A DNA stretch of 64,000 nucleotides from Clostridium yunnanense (GCF_016595795.1 NZ_JAENHN010000043.1:62001-126000); one strand, 5' to 3'; counted from the stretch's first letter, positions 46,401 to 55,461 are shown. The notes: generated by a model not told the origin, from the letters alone. Translations and numbers: made by a program.

Positions 46401-46857
46401 ATTGTACCTTTTGGTTTATACTATCTTCAATCATTACACCAGGATATCCTTCCATATAAAGTATATCTCTATTTTTTAGTTCTTCGTCTAGTATTTGATT
46501 TTCTATTGATATATGCACCCTATTATTAATAAAAACCAATAAAGCAGCAACATCATTATAATTTTTATTATCAAACTGTATGTTGTGAACTAAAACTTTC
46601 TTTATATCCTGATCAATTATTCTACTTCCATTAGCATCATATATTTTCAGTAAAATCTCTGATTTTATGTTATAGTTTTTATAATTTATACCTTCAAATT
46701 TAGATAAAACATGTGAATTTGTAAATATAATATAGCTTTGATAATTTTCTGTATAGTATAAATTGTCATTATTATATCTACAAGGATATAGCACTCCTGT
46801 TCCAGAATCTTCCTCCGTTTTTATATATACTATATTTGCTTTCAATCTATTCACCAC
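43441..46857 (-). CDS. Trypsin-like protease fused to a P-loop (GTPase-like) NTPase
   Basis: 1138 residues. Residues ~1-235 form a trypsin-like serine protease with His49 (TNSHVL), Asp102 (NDVAALL) and Ser192 (GFSGSP). At 279-287 is the P-loop GSSGAGKSS, followed by TTRTN (switch-I-like Thr), DTCGLDH at ~674 (DxxG) and LKKLDSG at ~714, which suggests a GTPase of the TRAFAC type rather than a STAND ATPase. The C-terminal ~400 residues are helical and unrecognised. It overlaps the metallo-beta-lactamase gene by 11 bases; a TTG at 46845 placed behind AGGTGGTGA is an alternative start. By analogy with protease/MBL/NTPase conflict systems (for example Avs1) it may act in anti-phage defence. Confidence 0.8.
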   Translation of the reverse strand: MVNRLKANIVYIKTEEDSGTGVLYPCRYNNDNLYYTENYQSYIIFTNSHVLSKFEGINYKNYNIKSEILLKIYDANGSRIIDQDIKKVLVHNIQFDNKNYNDVAALLVFINNRVHISIENQILDEELKNRDILYMEGYPGVMIEDSINQKVQLEGIAKEIFPENNKMGIYQITDDYHWYNNKKDLKLMEGFSGSPVYVERGEKFYLVGMNQSVSNIDCGENPFKLVYYIKIKHIIERLRETSCILYKKESDSSYTIEWIYGTEDKIKKYQNNPSLLLVGSSGAGKSSFAKDFAYSSDKLQVTNDGQTTRTNIIYEYSIFCDNPTITVRFLSRKEYLNSIKTLNYDKVMLYVYMKIFNLTEKDYIIDTSNYIKDFYYFLKACPLQSSGDILKSIENIFLPQGEDINIKVKMADIYLATIKYFLKNVGIDNVKYFCDRTKIESLKSSYKEDIINSKQKIDDEGLFDLFKKRLVVAWDSYERDINKEVIEVLFKYCNDKYSFDNFQVEVFDILQKDSYDRFPNFDFLDKNFLDILFRAEGFFDISEVSYLFSDNINENVIFDRVIENFTGIKINTLEVLERTIEDIYNFVYEMVFEKIKNNYIITEKNINGRRIIYCDISLEDIESEGLQKLTYFLQVSNGRSLTGFVNSIKIKDRISNEYALLLSELKIGKITLLDTCGLDHVERSSNIKEVLQNNIASYERAENIRFEDFNILYLKKLDSGKPDELRNILPIVFEVIPQSPFYCIFTGIDIYYKSDTSKIQQLDWNKSNINDCPKAIQYILSDKGEAELISNIKGSNSRKNNLYLVLKNNFVPYCGIKELVESNFGYYDNNYSYIRKMLVSIIRKEYSSLGIVDANDTEDILNKNRLKIERMILRIFQKASVYYWDYNNVHNATATANFIRIRDQEQLGFSRTFNHIWSHLFYSAYNDVVTKDNEDFLELFPKNKEVIESTLINMITSFLGKTVYLYYFEIIDDTEGTNIGLDENKKEETEEVSKIKKNSKSRMFRDIIEEMYDELDDDGNRIYEYNIFKKDLTSNEYNEYKVRKKVLEDVYNFTKGYSLSGKIKNKVIDLFIEAFMSQLNKDNHAKANSLVEVDLNFSKALNDLEKGFIEKYSVSNYESGKEMFNYIMSYRFKNNLIT

Positions 46858-47800
46858 CTAACATATCAATTTCTTCGCTGTTTATAACATTGCCATCAAT
46901 TTTCAAATTGATTTTTGAATATATTTTAACATTATTGCCATAAACTTTATTCAATTCTTCTATAATCATTTCATCTGGGTGCTCTTTATCCCAATTTTCT
47001 TTACCAGTTATAATAAATTTTTTACAATGCATTTTAAACGACCATTCAATTATGTTTTCATTATTTTTACTTGCTCCATGGTGTGGTATCTTAATCAAAT
47101 TTATATTTTCTAAATTCTTTATGTTCCCTACAATAGGCTGAACCTCTTTCCAATATGTATCCCCTAGAAACAAAACACTCGAACCACCAAATTCTAACAA
47201 AAATGAGATTGAATTCTTATTAACCAAACTTTTGTTTGGTGATGTCTTAATTTTATTTTTTATATCTTTATAATCTTTTATAACTGCTTCTATACCTGCT
47301 TTATCTGGTGAAATAAATGTCAAATAAGCATTTTTGTCCCTATTAGTCAATATAGTTGTTGCTATACACCTCTCACTAATATTTAATATTTTAAGCAGAC
47401 AATGTTTTTTTTCATATGTTTCCTTATAACTTTGAATAACAAGCCTGCCTTCAATTAAATCTTCAAATTTTTTTGCTTGGCTATAACTTATTCTATCTCT
47501 GGTAATATAATTATATATGAGTGTAGTATCTAATAACTTATTAAGTTTATGTGTTGAATATTCTTGAAACAAACTTAATATTCCTCCAATATGATCATTG
47601 TCTACATGTGTAACTATTATATAATCAAGCTTACTCAATTTTTCTATCTCTTTTTTCATACTTAGAAAACTAGTACTACTTTTCCCTTCTCTATTGCCAT
47701 CTACCAAAATGTTACAACTATTACCATCACTATTTTCGAGCAAAATTAAAAAGCAATCCGCTTGTTCTACACTTAAATTTTTAATTTTAAATTGTAACAT
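46847..47800 (-). CDS. ComEC-like metallo-beta-lactamase fold hydrolase
   Basis: 317 residues. Metal-binding motif THVDNDHIGG (His65, Asp67, Asp69, His70), then VLFLGDTYW and IPHHGASKNN, as in the ComEC/Rec2 branch of MBL nucleases. No membrane helices, so it is a free cytoplasmic domain. AAGGAGAA precedes the ATG, and its 3' end overlaps the protease/P-loop gene, so the two are made together and probably work as one system. Confidence 0.88.
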   Translation of the reverse strand: MLQFKIKNLSVEQADCFLILLENSDGNSCNILVDGNREGKSSTSFLSMKKEIEKLSKLDYIIVTHVDNDHIGGILSLFQEYSTHKLNKLLDTTLIYNYITRDRISYSQAKKFEDLIEGRLVIQSYKETYEKKHCLLKILNISERCIATTILTNRDKNAYLTFISPDKAGIEAVIKDYKDIKNKIKTSPNKSLVNKNSISFLLEFGGSSVLFLGDTYWKEVQPIVGNIKNLENINLIKIPHHGASKNNENIIEWSFKMHCKKFIITGKENWDKEHPDEMIIEELNKVYGNNVKIYSKINLKIDGNVINSEEIDMLGGE

Positions 47801-47896
47801 ATCATTCTCCTTATTTACCTTCGTACTATGATGATTACTACAAATTAGAAAGACAAACTTAAAGTAAAGACCCTCTTATAATACCAATAGCATTTT

Positions 47897-47980
47897 TTAT
47901 ATCATTATCAATCTGTTTCTTTTCTCAAGATCTAAGAGAAGCTTCTTCCAATTTTGAATTTTTACGTCAATATCTTTCAT
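47897..47980 (-). pseudogene. Truncated start of a DUF4011-like helicase gene
   Basis: AAGGAGA and ATG at 47980 are followed by MKDIDVKIQNWKKLLLDLEK and RNRLI, then a stop after 27 codons. The W-K-x-L-L-D-L..RNRLI pattern is the typical N-terminus of large DUF4011 helicase-like proteins found in defence islands. The remainder is deleted. Confidence 0.55.
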
Positions 47981-48266
47981 GGTATTAATCTCCTTTTCAT
48001 ATAATCTATATTCATCATAAAACTACCCTTTTTATGATTAGTTTTTGCTTGAATTCCTTCAATAAATTATACACTTCATTATTACATTTTTCTACAAACC
48101 GTAACACTTTTATTTCCATTATTTTGAGTATTCGTTCCTTACTATTTCATATTGATAAGCTACATAATTGTAATGTAGTTACAAAAAATGTAATTTCAAC
48201 GAATTCTTTAGTGATAATCTTTTAAGTTCAATATTTTATCTTTGCAATATTATTCTACCATGCAAT
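47981..48266. other. Intergenic region with a recombinase breakpoint
   Basis: AT-rich; no gene. The abrupt rise in G+C near 48255 marks the junction with the recombinase remnant. Confidence 0.4.
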
Positions 48267-49049
48267 AAGGACACCATTTCTCGAGATCTTTGGAACACTG
48301 TGCAGAACATGTATAGTGTTAAGGAAGGTAAACCTAAACGTTCCTTCGCTGGTAGCTATCCACTCACTGGGCTGTTGCGATGCCCAGAATGTGGACAATG
48401 CATGGTTGCCGAACGTGTATCCAGAACTCGAAAGGATGGAACCAAGTATGTTGTTCGTTACTACTACTGTGGAACATAGCAAAATAAAGGCAGCAGTATT
48501 TTCTATTCCAATGGAGTAAGAGCTGATAAAGTAGAGGAAATTATCTTTAGCAAGCTGAATAAAGTAATCTGTAACGACACTGTTTTAAAAGATTTAGTCG
48601 AAAAAATCGATTCCAGCAGACGCAATAAGAGCAGGCAGTTAAGCGAGGAGCTTACGCGCATCCTCAAGAAGCTCCTCACCAACAAGCTCAATGAAATTGC
48701 GGCTGAAATAGAAGCACACGAAGAACGTAAGCATAGTCTCGAATCAACGTTGTCATCCAATGATGATTCACCACTAACCTTTGCCTTCATCAAAGACGTT
48801 CTGAAGAGTTATAGAACCATTCTGATGAGCAAGGCACCTGAACAACAAAAGATGCTCTTACAGCTTGTCATAAAGGAAATTACGATAACCAGCGATAAGA
48901 ACATCAAATCATTGAACCTTAAGTTTGATGATCAAATCATCAAATACATTACAGAGCAAGGAGATTTGCCTTTTGACGTAGGCGATCCTCAATTATTTTT
49001 GTCCAGTTCAAAACCTTATAACTATATCCAGTTTTCAGTTGCAATATGA
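48267..49049 (+). pseudogene. Large serine recombinase, 5'-truncated and stop-interrupted
   Basis: 260 codons in one frame: RDLWNTVQNMYSVKEGKPKR, the zinc ribbon LLRCPECGQCMV, then after an in-frame TAG at about 48477 a coiled coil and C-terminal part. The catalytic N-terminal domain is missing. Base composition is richer in G+C than the surroundings, pointing to a separate origin, such as a transposon or prophage integrase. Confidence 0.8.
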
Positions 49050-49142
49050 AGACTATAGAATCATTAAGGCCTTTCCTCTATGTCACTGTTAATTTCTTAC
49101 AAGTGACGCCGCTATTTAGGGTTCGTTTCACCGTAATTAATC

Positions 49143-49487
49143 CTAAACCCAGTTTAAATAATTCCTTTCATTGATCTTATAATAGTCCCACTGATTTTCC
49201 TTCATATTAACATGACTCTCATCCTTAAAGGATACACCTTCTTCTAATAAGAGAAATCGTTGTTCCTTCCACCCTGGTGCTAGCCTTCCAGCATGATTTA
49301 CCACACGATGACATGGATATCTCCCATAATATTCAGCATAGCTAAGAACCTTTCCCACCAGTCGTGCATTTTTATCTCTGCCAATAAGTCTTGCAATTTG
49401 TCCATAGGTGGCTACTTTCCCTTCCGGTATTTCTTCCACAACGGAAAGTATTTCATAAATTAATCGTTCATTCATAATCTTTTCCAT
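49143..49487 (-). CDS. MGMT-fold alkylguanine transferase-like protein
   Basis: 114 residues: VEEIPEGKVATYGQIARLIG and YPCHRVVNHAGRLAPGW. The PCHR motif includes the alkyl-accepting Cys. Only the C-terminal DNA-binding/active-site domain is present, which is the usual length for the short YbaZ-like branch; those lacking the Cys are ATLs, this one keeps it. Likely repairs O6-alkylguanine. Confidence 0.88.
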   Translation of the reverse strand: MEKIMNERLIYEILSVVEEIPEGKVATYGQIARLIGRDKNARLVGKVLSYAEYYGRYPCHRVVNHAGRLAPGWKEQRFLLLEEGVSFKDESHVNMKENQWDYYKINERNYLNWV

Positions 49488-49701
49488 ATATTCACCTGTG
49501 CTGTGCTTTCTAACTTGGAATTATTGTTATATCTTTACACCACATTATAATACTTAATCTCCTGTTGTGGTATAAATATAAATTCATTCTCTTTATCTTT
49601 TAGCATTAAGGTAATTTTTTCCTGAAAATTGATATAGTATTATTTATAATACCCAACTGAGATTATTAAAATTAAATATAAAAAATACAGGAGGAATAAT
49701 C

Positions 49702-49926
49702 ATGAATTGTCCAATATGTAGTAACGAAATGAAATTGGGAAAGATACGTGCAAGAGCAGGTGGAGGGTTGTTTTGGTTGCCTAATTATGAAGAAGTAAAA
49801 TATACTGTTAGCAATAATATAATTGAAAAACATAGTGGAATTGTAATAGTTGATTCTAACGAAATTAAAGTAAGTCATCCAGCACATGTTTGTGCAAAGT
49901 GTAGAAAGATAATAATGGACTATTAA
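49702..49926 (+). CDS. Small zinc-ribbon protein (DUF6487-like)
   Basis: 74 residues with two Cys pairs, MNCPICSNEM and CAKCRKI, and a GGGLFWLPN middle. AGGAGG precedes the ATG. Probable zinc-binding protein; function unknown. Confidence 0.75.
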   Translation: MNCPICSNEMKLGKIRARAGGGLFWLPNYEEVKYTVSNNIIEKHSGIVIVDSNEIKVSHPAHVCAKCRKIIMDY

Positions 49927-49953
49927 ACAATATCTACTATTTAAATCAAACTT

Positions 49954-50000
49954 AAAATAATGGATTCCTATTATTAATCAACTAATAAGAATCCATTTTA
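49954..50000. terminator. Bidirectional terminator
   Basis: Arms AATGGATTC and GAATCCATT with an AT-rich loop, between converging genes. Confidence 0.65.
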
Positions 50001-50059
50001 AACTACATAATATATTTATAACTTTTCTATATTGTTAACCTGAACACTAAGCATTATTT

Positions 50060-50890
50060 TTACTGCCATGTAAGCTCTAAAGGATTTCTATCTACCAGTC
50101 TTTTAAAGCTATATAGTGGATATCCTATCAATAATGCACCGGTTACTACTCTATCCTTAGGGATATTTAGCATGCTCAAAAGAGGTTCATATTCTTCCAT
50201 AGCACAATATTCAAATAGCCCTGACCAGCAGCTTCCTAAACCTAATGTTTGAGCATATAATTGCACATATGCTAATGAAAAGTGTGTATTGTCACGACCA
50301 AGCTCCTTTTGATCTCTTTTTGCAGTTGCTATAACTAAACATGGCGCATCTCTTAATATAGTATCTTTGTTATCTTTACGATATTGAGATATAGTTGAGA
50401 TTGTATTCTGCACCCAAGGTGATTTCTTTAGCTGACCATTTTCTAAAGACTGTTCTGTCCAGTCGGCTATAACTGAAGAAATCTCATGCAAAGTACTCTT
50501 ATCATCAATAACATGATATGCTATTCCTTGAGAATTCCAGGCTGTAGGTGCGAACCTTGCTATATCTAAAAGCTTATGAACTTTATCACGAGATACAACT
50601 TTTTTCTGAAAAGAACGAATTGATCTTCTTGCCCTTAGAAAAGTCTCGGCAGTATCTGAATCAATTAGCTTCTCTTCTTTTATTTGTACCTGATTTTCTA
50701 AAGGAGTCCTTATGTTATCTAAAGCACCATTTGGACAAACAGCCACACAATGACCACATTCAATACAAAGATCCTTATCAAATATTGGTCCTGCATCACT
50801 CATAGCTAAGGTTCCTCTACAGATCTTTACGCACAGCCCACATTTAGTACACTTTTCAGAATCAACTTTGATAAAATCAACATTATTCAT
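50060..50890 (-). CDS. Nitroreductase with N-terminal ferredoxin domain
   Basis: 276 residues. Residues ~10-60 carry two [4Fe-4S] motifs (CTKCGLCVKIC, CIECGHCVAVC); residues ~85-276 are an FMN nitroreductase (RRSIRSFQKKVVSRDKV, RFAPTAWNSQG, LGLGSCWSGLF). It probably passes electrons from ferredoxin clusters to FMN for reduction of nitro or quinone compounds. AAGAGGA precedes the ATG. Confidence 0.9.
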   Translation of the reverse strand: MNNVDFIKVDSEKCTKCGLCVKICRGTLAMSDAGPIFDKDLCIECGHCVAVCPNGALDNIRTPLENQVQIKEEKLIDSDTAETFLRARRSIRSFQKKVVSRDKVHKLLDIARFAPTAWNSQGIAYHVIDDKSTLHEISSVIADWTEQSLENGQLKKSPWVQNTISTISQYRKDNKDTILRDAPCLVIATAKRDQKELGRDNTHFSLAYVQLYAQTLGLGSCWSGLFEYCAMEEYEPLLSMLNIPKDRVVTGALLIGYPLYSFKRLVDRNPLELTWQ

Positions 50891-50923
50891 CTAATTATCC
50901 TCTTAATACAAATTGTTTTTAAA

Positions 50924-51277
50924 TTATAAACTTTGAACAAGTAAAATTTCTAATTTACTCACTAATCCATTTACTACAGTGAAATGAAAATCAAAAAATA
51001 AAGGATCAGGAAGTCCAGTCTTATCAAAGTCACCATCCACTTTTGCCGTAACAACAGTTGTAGAATCTTCATTAAAAGCCTTTATAACTTCTGCTTTTAG
51101 TTTAGCATCAAAATGACTCTTTTCCCCCCAAGCCTCAATTTTTTCTAGTCCAACTAACTCCTCACCATCATCCAATACTACGGCATCTTCAGCAAAAATC
51201 GAAATAAATTTCTTTGGATCTTGATTATTAGTTGCTTCGAAATAGGTTTCAATAGGTTGTTGTAATTTTACATTCAT
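50924..51277 (-). CDS. SnoaL-like (NTF2-fold) protein
   Basis: 117 residues of the cone-shaped NTF2 fold (FEATNNQDPKKFISIFAEDAVV, EGLEKIEAWGEK-like). Such proteins bind small hydrophobic ligands or act as isomerases. It lies 33 bases after the nitroreductase gene in the opposite sense of distance and may be its upstream partner in one operon. Confidence 0.8.
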   Translation of the reverse strand: MNVKLQQPIETYFEATNNQDPKKFISIFAEDAVVLDDGEELVGLEKIEAWGEKSHFDAKLKAEVIKAFNEDSTTVVTAKVDGDFDKTGLPDPLFFDFHFTVVNGLVSKLEILLVQSL

Positions 51278-51425
51278 TTGTATATCTCCTTTATATCTTC
51301 ATATTTTAATGACTATTTTTTATTATTTATATTTTTACTATAACAAGAATAACTTGACCACAGTACGTCAACTTATAACAATTAAAATCAACAGAATCCT
51401 TTTCCGATTACTTAATTCATAAACA

Positions 51426-51467
51426 AAAAATGAGCCAATATGATAAGGACCATAATAGCTCATTTTT
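51426..51467 (-). terminator. Terminator of the EFR1-like gene
   Basis: Arms AAAATGAGC and GCTCATTTT just after the stop at 51480. Confidence 0.7.
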
Positions 51468-51479
51468 ACATAGGCATTA

Positions 51480-52244
51480 TTATTTTTTGTTAATCATATC
51501 CGTAAGTTTTACTTCTGGATGATGATACCTGCCACGGTTTTGTGTTTTATTCTTAACGTTGATGGCTTTCTTAGGACACCATTGAATGCAAGCCATACAC
51601 TGCTCGCAGTGATGCTGAAATACCGGTTTACCCTGTTCCATTTTTATATTTTCAACTGGACAAACCTTACTGCAGGTTGCGCAACTGTTGCAAGCTTCGC
51701 TTACATTGAAGGCTTTATCCCTTTTTGAAAGCCACTTTATAAATGGCCCATGAAGTATTGACATTGAAATTTTTTTAATAGGAGGCTTTATAGCGAAACC
51801 TTGAATATCCTTAACAACCAGCTTTGTTGCCTCACTTTGTGCCTTTGCTTTACTATCAACATTGTCCCCCATGGCATACAACCCAACATAATTAGAAAAA
51901 CATCTAATTGGTGCACCGTAGCTCAGTTTGCCACCCTTACCCTCAAGGATTTTACTTATGTTGGTCAAACCGCCAGCTTGCCCGCTTCCACTTGTACAAA
52001 CAGCAAAAATAAAGCTGTCTTTATTTACAGAAAGATCAAGTGCTTTTATAAACCTCTCAACCACTCCCGGCATACCGCCGGCGTAAATAGGATACACAAA
52101 GCCAATTCGCTGATATGTATCACTTAACTTGTACGATTTCCCCATTGAAATTAGCTCGCAGTCTTCTATTGCCTCAGCGATATCTTTTGCCACTTTGAGA
52201 CTGTTTCCTGTACCAGAAAAATAGAACATGATATTCTTTGCCAT
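51480..52244 (-). CDS. EFR1-family flavodoxin-ferredoxin protein
   Basis: 254 residues. N-terminal flavodoxin loop MFYFSGTGNSLKVAKDIA; C-terminal two [4Fe-4S] motifs CNSCATCSKVCP and CEQCMACIQWCP. Electron transfer protein common in Clostridia. GGGGGA precedes the ATG. Confidence 0.9.
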   Translation of the reverse strand: MAKNIMFYFSGTGNSLKVAKDIAEAIEDCELISMGKSYKLSDTYQRIGFVYPIYAGGMPGVVERFIKALDLSVNKDSFIFAVCTSGSGQAGGLTNISKILEGKGGKLSYGAPIRCFSNYVGLYAMGDNVDSKAKAQSEATKLVVKDIQGFAIKPPIKKISMSILHGPFIKWLSKRDKAFNVSEACNSCATCSKVCPVENIKMEQGKPVFQHHCEQCMACIQWCPKKAINVKNKTQNRGRYHHPEVKLTDMINKK

Positions 52245-52690
52245 TTTAAATCCCCCTTGAGTATCTATATTTTTTCAAACATTGATTTGTACAGGCTCTC
52301 AGTGGACAAATGCCACACCTATTACATTTTTTTAATAAACCTGTACTAAATCTCTATTATTGTTGCTCATTTTGCATTAAGCACAAACCCTCGTTACTAG
52401 TTTCATTTTTTATAATTTGTAACTTGTAATGTCGATTTTATCATATTTTATTTTACTTTACAACATATCAAGTATGTAACTTGGCATAAATTTATCGTCT
52501 ATTTTCAAAAATAAATAAATATGGCATTTGATGGCTGCGTGATGGAAAAGCGTGTTATAAATATTCTTTCATTTCAGATTGACCAAGCTTTTATGAAATC
52601 TAAAATTTTATAAAAAAATAAGATAGCTTCAAGTTAAATGCTTTCTAAAAAAACATCTCACTCAAAGTCTATCTTACGATAAAAATCAAT
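52245..52690. other. Intergenic region without a gene
   Basis: 446 AT-rich bases; a weak repeat TAAGATAG...CTATCTTA spans 52619-52677 and may act as terminator of the Rpn gene. No open frame supported. Confidence 0.4.
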
Positions 52691-53518
52691 TTACTTTATT
52701 CTATTTATCTCTTCCTCAGTTAGTCCTGTTGCTGAAATTATTTGATTCAATGGAATTTTCATGTTTAACAAGTTTTTAGCTATTTCTATTGCTTTTCTTT
52801 CTTCCGCTGAACTAATCATATTAGCTCTTTCATGAAGAGATCTTTCTCTCTCATAATAGATTCTCATAGCCTCTTCATCACTACTTAAGTACTCGATTTT
52901 CTGTTCAGCTTTTTTTATTGCTGTATCCAAACTCATCAACTCCTTTAATGTAGCTTCTGATATATCTTTTTCTAAAAACATTAGCCATCTTTCTATATCA
53001 TTTTCTCTATAATCTTTAATTTCCTTATTTCTAAATTTAGGTAGTTCTAAGAAATGTATTTCTACAACATCTGTTAGCATGTATTCTTTCTCTATATCTT
53101 CCCAAAGATGGAATGAAGATTGATAACTATTTGTACCTAAAAACTCGAAATCTAAAATATTTATAGTTATGACCTTTTCAAGATTTGCATAATCTTCACC
53201 TTGTTTTATATTCTCAAGATACATCTTCCCCCAATAAAATAATGTTCTTTTATCCATATTACCTTGATTTGTTAGCTGAACCTCTATGTCTACATGCTCA
53301 CCCTTTAGAGTCTTTGCTCTTACGTCAATTATTCCAGTTTTATCTAAAATGATATCTTTTGTTAGTTGCTTATTATCTATAATCTCTATTTCTACTATAG
53401 GTTCATTTTTGGTTCTCTTTAAAACAGCATTTATAAAAGATATTAAAATATCTTCATTGCCTTTTTCACCAAAAACCTTCTTAAATATAAAGTCATTAAG
53501 TGGTTTTACTCTTCTCAT
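52691..53518 (-). CDS. Rpn-family PD-(D/E)XK nuclease (transposase_31-like)
   Basis: 275 residues. N-terminal LNDFIFKKVFGEKGNEDILISF and nuclease core IDVRAKTLKGEHVDIEVQL (D...ExQ). The C-terminal end, AIEIAKNLLNMKIPLNQIISATGLT, is the usual short helical repeat tail. Rpn proteins are nucleases linked to recombination and to phage resistance. GAGGTAA precedes the ATG. Confidence 0.88.
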   Translation of the reverse strand: MRRVKPLNDFIFKKVFGEKGNEDILISFINAVLKRTKNEPIVEIEIIDNKQLTKDIILDKTGIIDVRAKTLKGEHVDIEVQLTNQGNMDKRTLFYWGKMYLENIKQGEDYANLEKVITINILDFEFLGTNSYQSSFHLWEDIEKEYMLTDVVEIHFLELPKFRNKEIKDYRENDIERWLMFLEKDISEATLKELMSLDTAIKKAEQKIEYLSSDEEAMRIYYERERSLHERANMISSAEERKAIEIAKNLLNMKIPLNQIISATGLTEEEINRIK

Positions 53519-53687
53519 ATATATTTACCTCATCATTTTTATCTTTAGTTAAATTATTATCTTCTATTAACTTCATTATAACATTAATTGAGATTTTATT
53601 TAATCCAAACTTGAAATGTAAATTTCATGAACAGGTATAGAGGTTTAATAATAATTTATATAGTAAGTGAAATTTTAGGAGGAAAAG

Positions 53688-55055
53688 ATGAAAACAAGTA
53701 TAGTTATATTAACTTATAATAAGCTTGAATATACAAAACAGTGTATAGAAAGCATTAGAGAATTTACAGAGAAGGATTCCTATGAATTAATAGTTGTAGA
53801 TAATAATTCAACTGACGAAACACCTAAGTGGTTAAAAGAACAAGAGGACATAATAGCAATTCTTAATGAAGATAATAAGGGGTTTCCAAAAGGTTGCAAT
53901 CAAGGGATAGATCTAGCGACAGGAGATAATATATTGCTTCTTAATAATGATACGGTAGTTACAAAAAATTGGCTTGAAAATTTAACTACTGCTTTATATA
54001 GTGATGAAAGTGTAGGGGCAGTTGGTCCTGTTACTAATAACTGCTCTAATGCTCAAAGCATAGCTGTACCTTATAATAACTTAGAAGAAATGAAAGTATT
54101 TGCGGAAGAATATAATAAATCAAATAGTGAAAATTGGGAGCATAGACTTATATTAATAGGTTTTTGTTTACTTGTAAAAAAAGAAGTTGTAGATAAGATA
54201 GGTCTCCTTGATGAAAGGTTTTCACCAGGAAATTATGAAGATGATGACTATTGCTTTAGAATTACTGATGCAGGATACAAACTGATTTTATGTAAAGATA
54301 CCTTTATCCATCACTATGGAAGTGTAAGCTTCGGTGCAGATGCACTTGCCTTTAATAATTTAATGTTTACTAATGGGGCTAAATTCAAAGATAAATGGGG
54401 CTTTGATATAGGATATTCCTGTTTGGTTAGAGGGGATATTTTAAGCTTAATGGATTCACCAAAGGACAAGGCCATAAATGTATTAGAGGTTGGATGTGCT
54501 TGCGGTGCTACATTAATAAGAGTTAAAGATATGTATAAAAATGCTAATATATATGGAGTCGAGTATAATTTAAATGCTGCAAAAATAGCTGGAAAAAACG
54601 CAAAAATACTAGGGTATAATATAGAAACTGATAAAATAGACTGTGAAGAGGAATTTTTTGATTATATTATATTTGGAGATGTACTAGAGCACTTGCATGA
54701 TCCATCTAAGGTACTCTTAGATTTAAAGAAGTTTCTAAAAAAGGATGGATTTATATTAGCCAGTATACCGAATGTTATGCATTATAGTGTTATAAGAGGA
54801 CTTTTAAATGGAAACTGGACTTACGAAGATGCTGGATTACTAGATAGAACACATTTAAGATTCTTCACTTATAATGAAATCAGAAGAATGCTTATTAATA
54901 CAGGCTATATTGATAAATATTGTCTAAAGGTATTTATCGGAAAAGGACCTCAAGATGATGAATTTATTAATAAAATATCAGAGTTAGTTGATGATAGCTT
55001 AAAGTGGCAATTAGATGCCTATCAATATATTTTCAAAGCTCAAAGAATAAACTAA
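53688..55055 (+). CDS. Glycosyltransferase family 2 fused to a SAM methyltransferase
   Basis: 455 residues. Residues 1-~230 are a GT2 domain (SIVILTYNKLEYTKQCIESI, VVDNNSTDETP, NNDTVVTKNWL, DERFSPGNYEDDDYCFR). Residues ~265-455 form a methyltransferase (VLEVGCACGATLIRV, EYNLNAAKIAGKNAK, GDVLEHLHDP, SIPNVMHYSVIR). It should transfer and methylate a sugar in a surface polymer or glycan. AGGAGG precedes the ATG; the gene stands alone. Confidence 0.88.
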   Translation: MKTSIVILTYNKLEYTKQCIESIREFTEKDSYELIVVDNNSTDETPKWLKEQEDIIAILNEDNKGFPKGCNQGIDLATGDNILLLNNDTVVTKNWLENLTTALYSDESVGAVGPVTNNCSNAQSIAVPYNNLEEMKVFAEEYNKSNSENWEHRLILIGFCLLVKKEVVDKIGLLDERFSPGNYEDDDYCFRITDAGYKLILCKDTFIHHYGSVSFGADALAFNNLMFTNGAKFKDKWGFDIGYSCLVRGDILSLMDSPKDKAINVLEVGCACGATLIRVKDMYKNANIYGVEYNLNAAKIAGKNAKILGYNIETDKIDCEEEFFDYIIFGDVLEHLHDPSKVLLDLKKFLKKDGFILASIPNVMHYSVIRGLLNGNWTYEDAGLLDRTHLRFFTYNEIRRMLINTGYIDKYCLKVFIGKGPQDDEFINKISELVDDSLKWQLDAYQYIFKAQRIN

Positions 55056-55064
55056 AAGATAATG

Positions 55065-55102
55065 AAAATGTGCTACCTAAACAATTCGGTAGCACATTTC
55101 CT
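55065..55102 (+). terminator. Terminator of the GT-MT fusion gene
   Basis: Perfect 12-bp arms AAATGTGCTACC / GGTAGCACATTT. Confidence 0.85.
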
Positions 55103-55158
55103 TTAAATAATCTTCATATATACTTGCAACAGATGCTTATAGTAAATAAAATAAAGTA

Positions 55159-55287
55159 TTATATTATAACCTCTATGTCTTCTATATCTTCTACTTCCTG
55201 TAAGCCATGAATCTCCATTCCATTCCGTACCTTTATATTTGATGAATTTTTGTTATCATTAACAAAAACTCTCCCTTTTTCAAACAT
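55159..55287 (-). CDS. Small hypothetical protein, 42 aa
   Basis: ATG at 55287 behind GGAGGAG; reads MFEKGRVFVNDNKNSSNIKV, then an acidic end LQEVEDIEDIEVII. A good ribosome site supports it, but no family is known and it lacks other evidence. Confidence 0.4.
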   Translation of the reverse strand: MFEKGRVFVNDNKNSSNIKVRNGMEIHGLQEVEDIEDIEVII

Positions 55288-55461
55288 ACCTTTTATTTTT
55301 CTCCTCCATATAATTTATTTTTAGGATTTGCAAAGGCCATTTCACTGTAATTTTAAATAATAATGCAATAGCCTTTGCTATGCATTAAAAATATCTATCA
55401 TCATAAAAAATTCCTCCAATCTTTTTTCTAAATATATTTTATCAGCTCTAAATACAGCATA

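Noticed and set aside
43441-46857. Classical STAND ATPase of the Avs family
   Set aside because: The motifs after the P-loop look like GTPase G3 and G4 rather than STAND Walker B and sensor motifs, though I could not test this with a profile.
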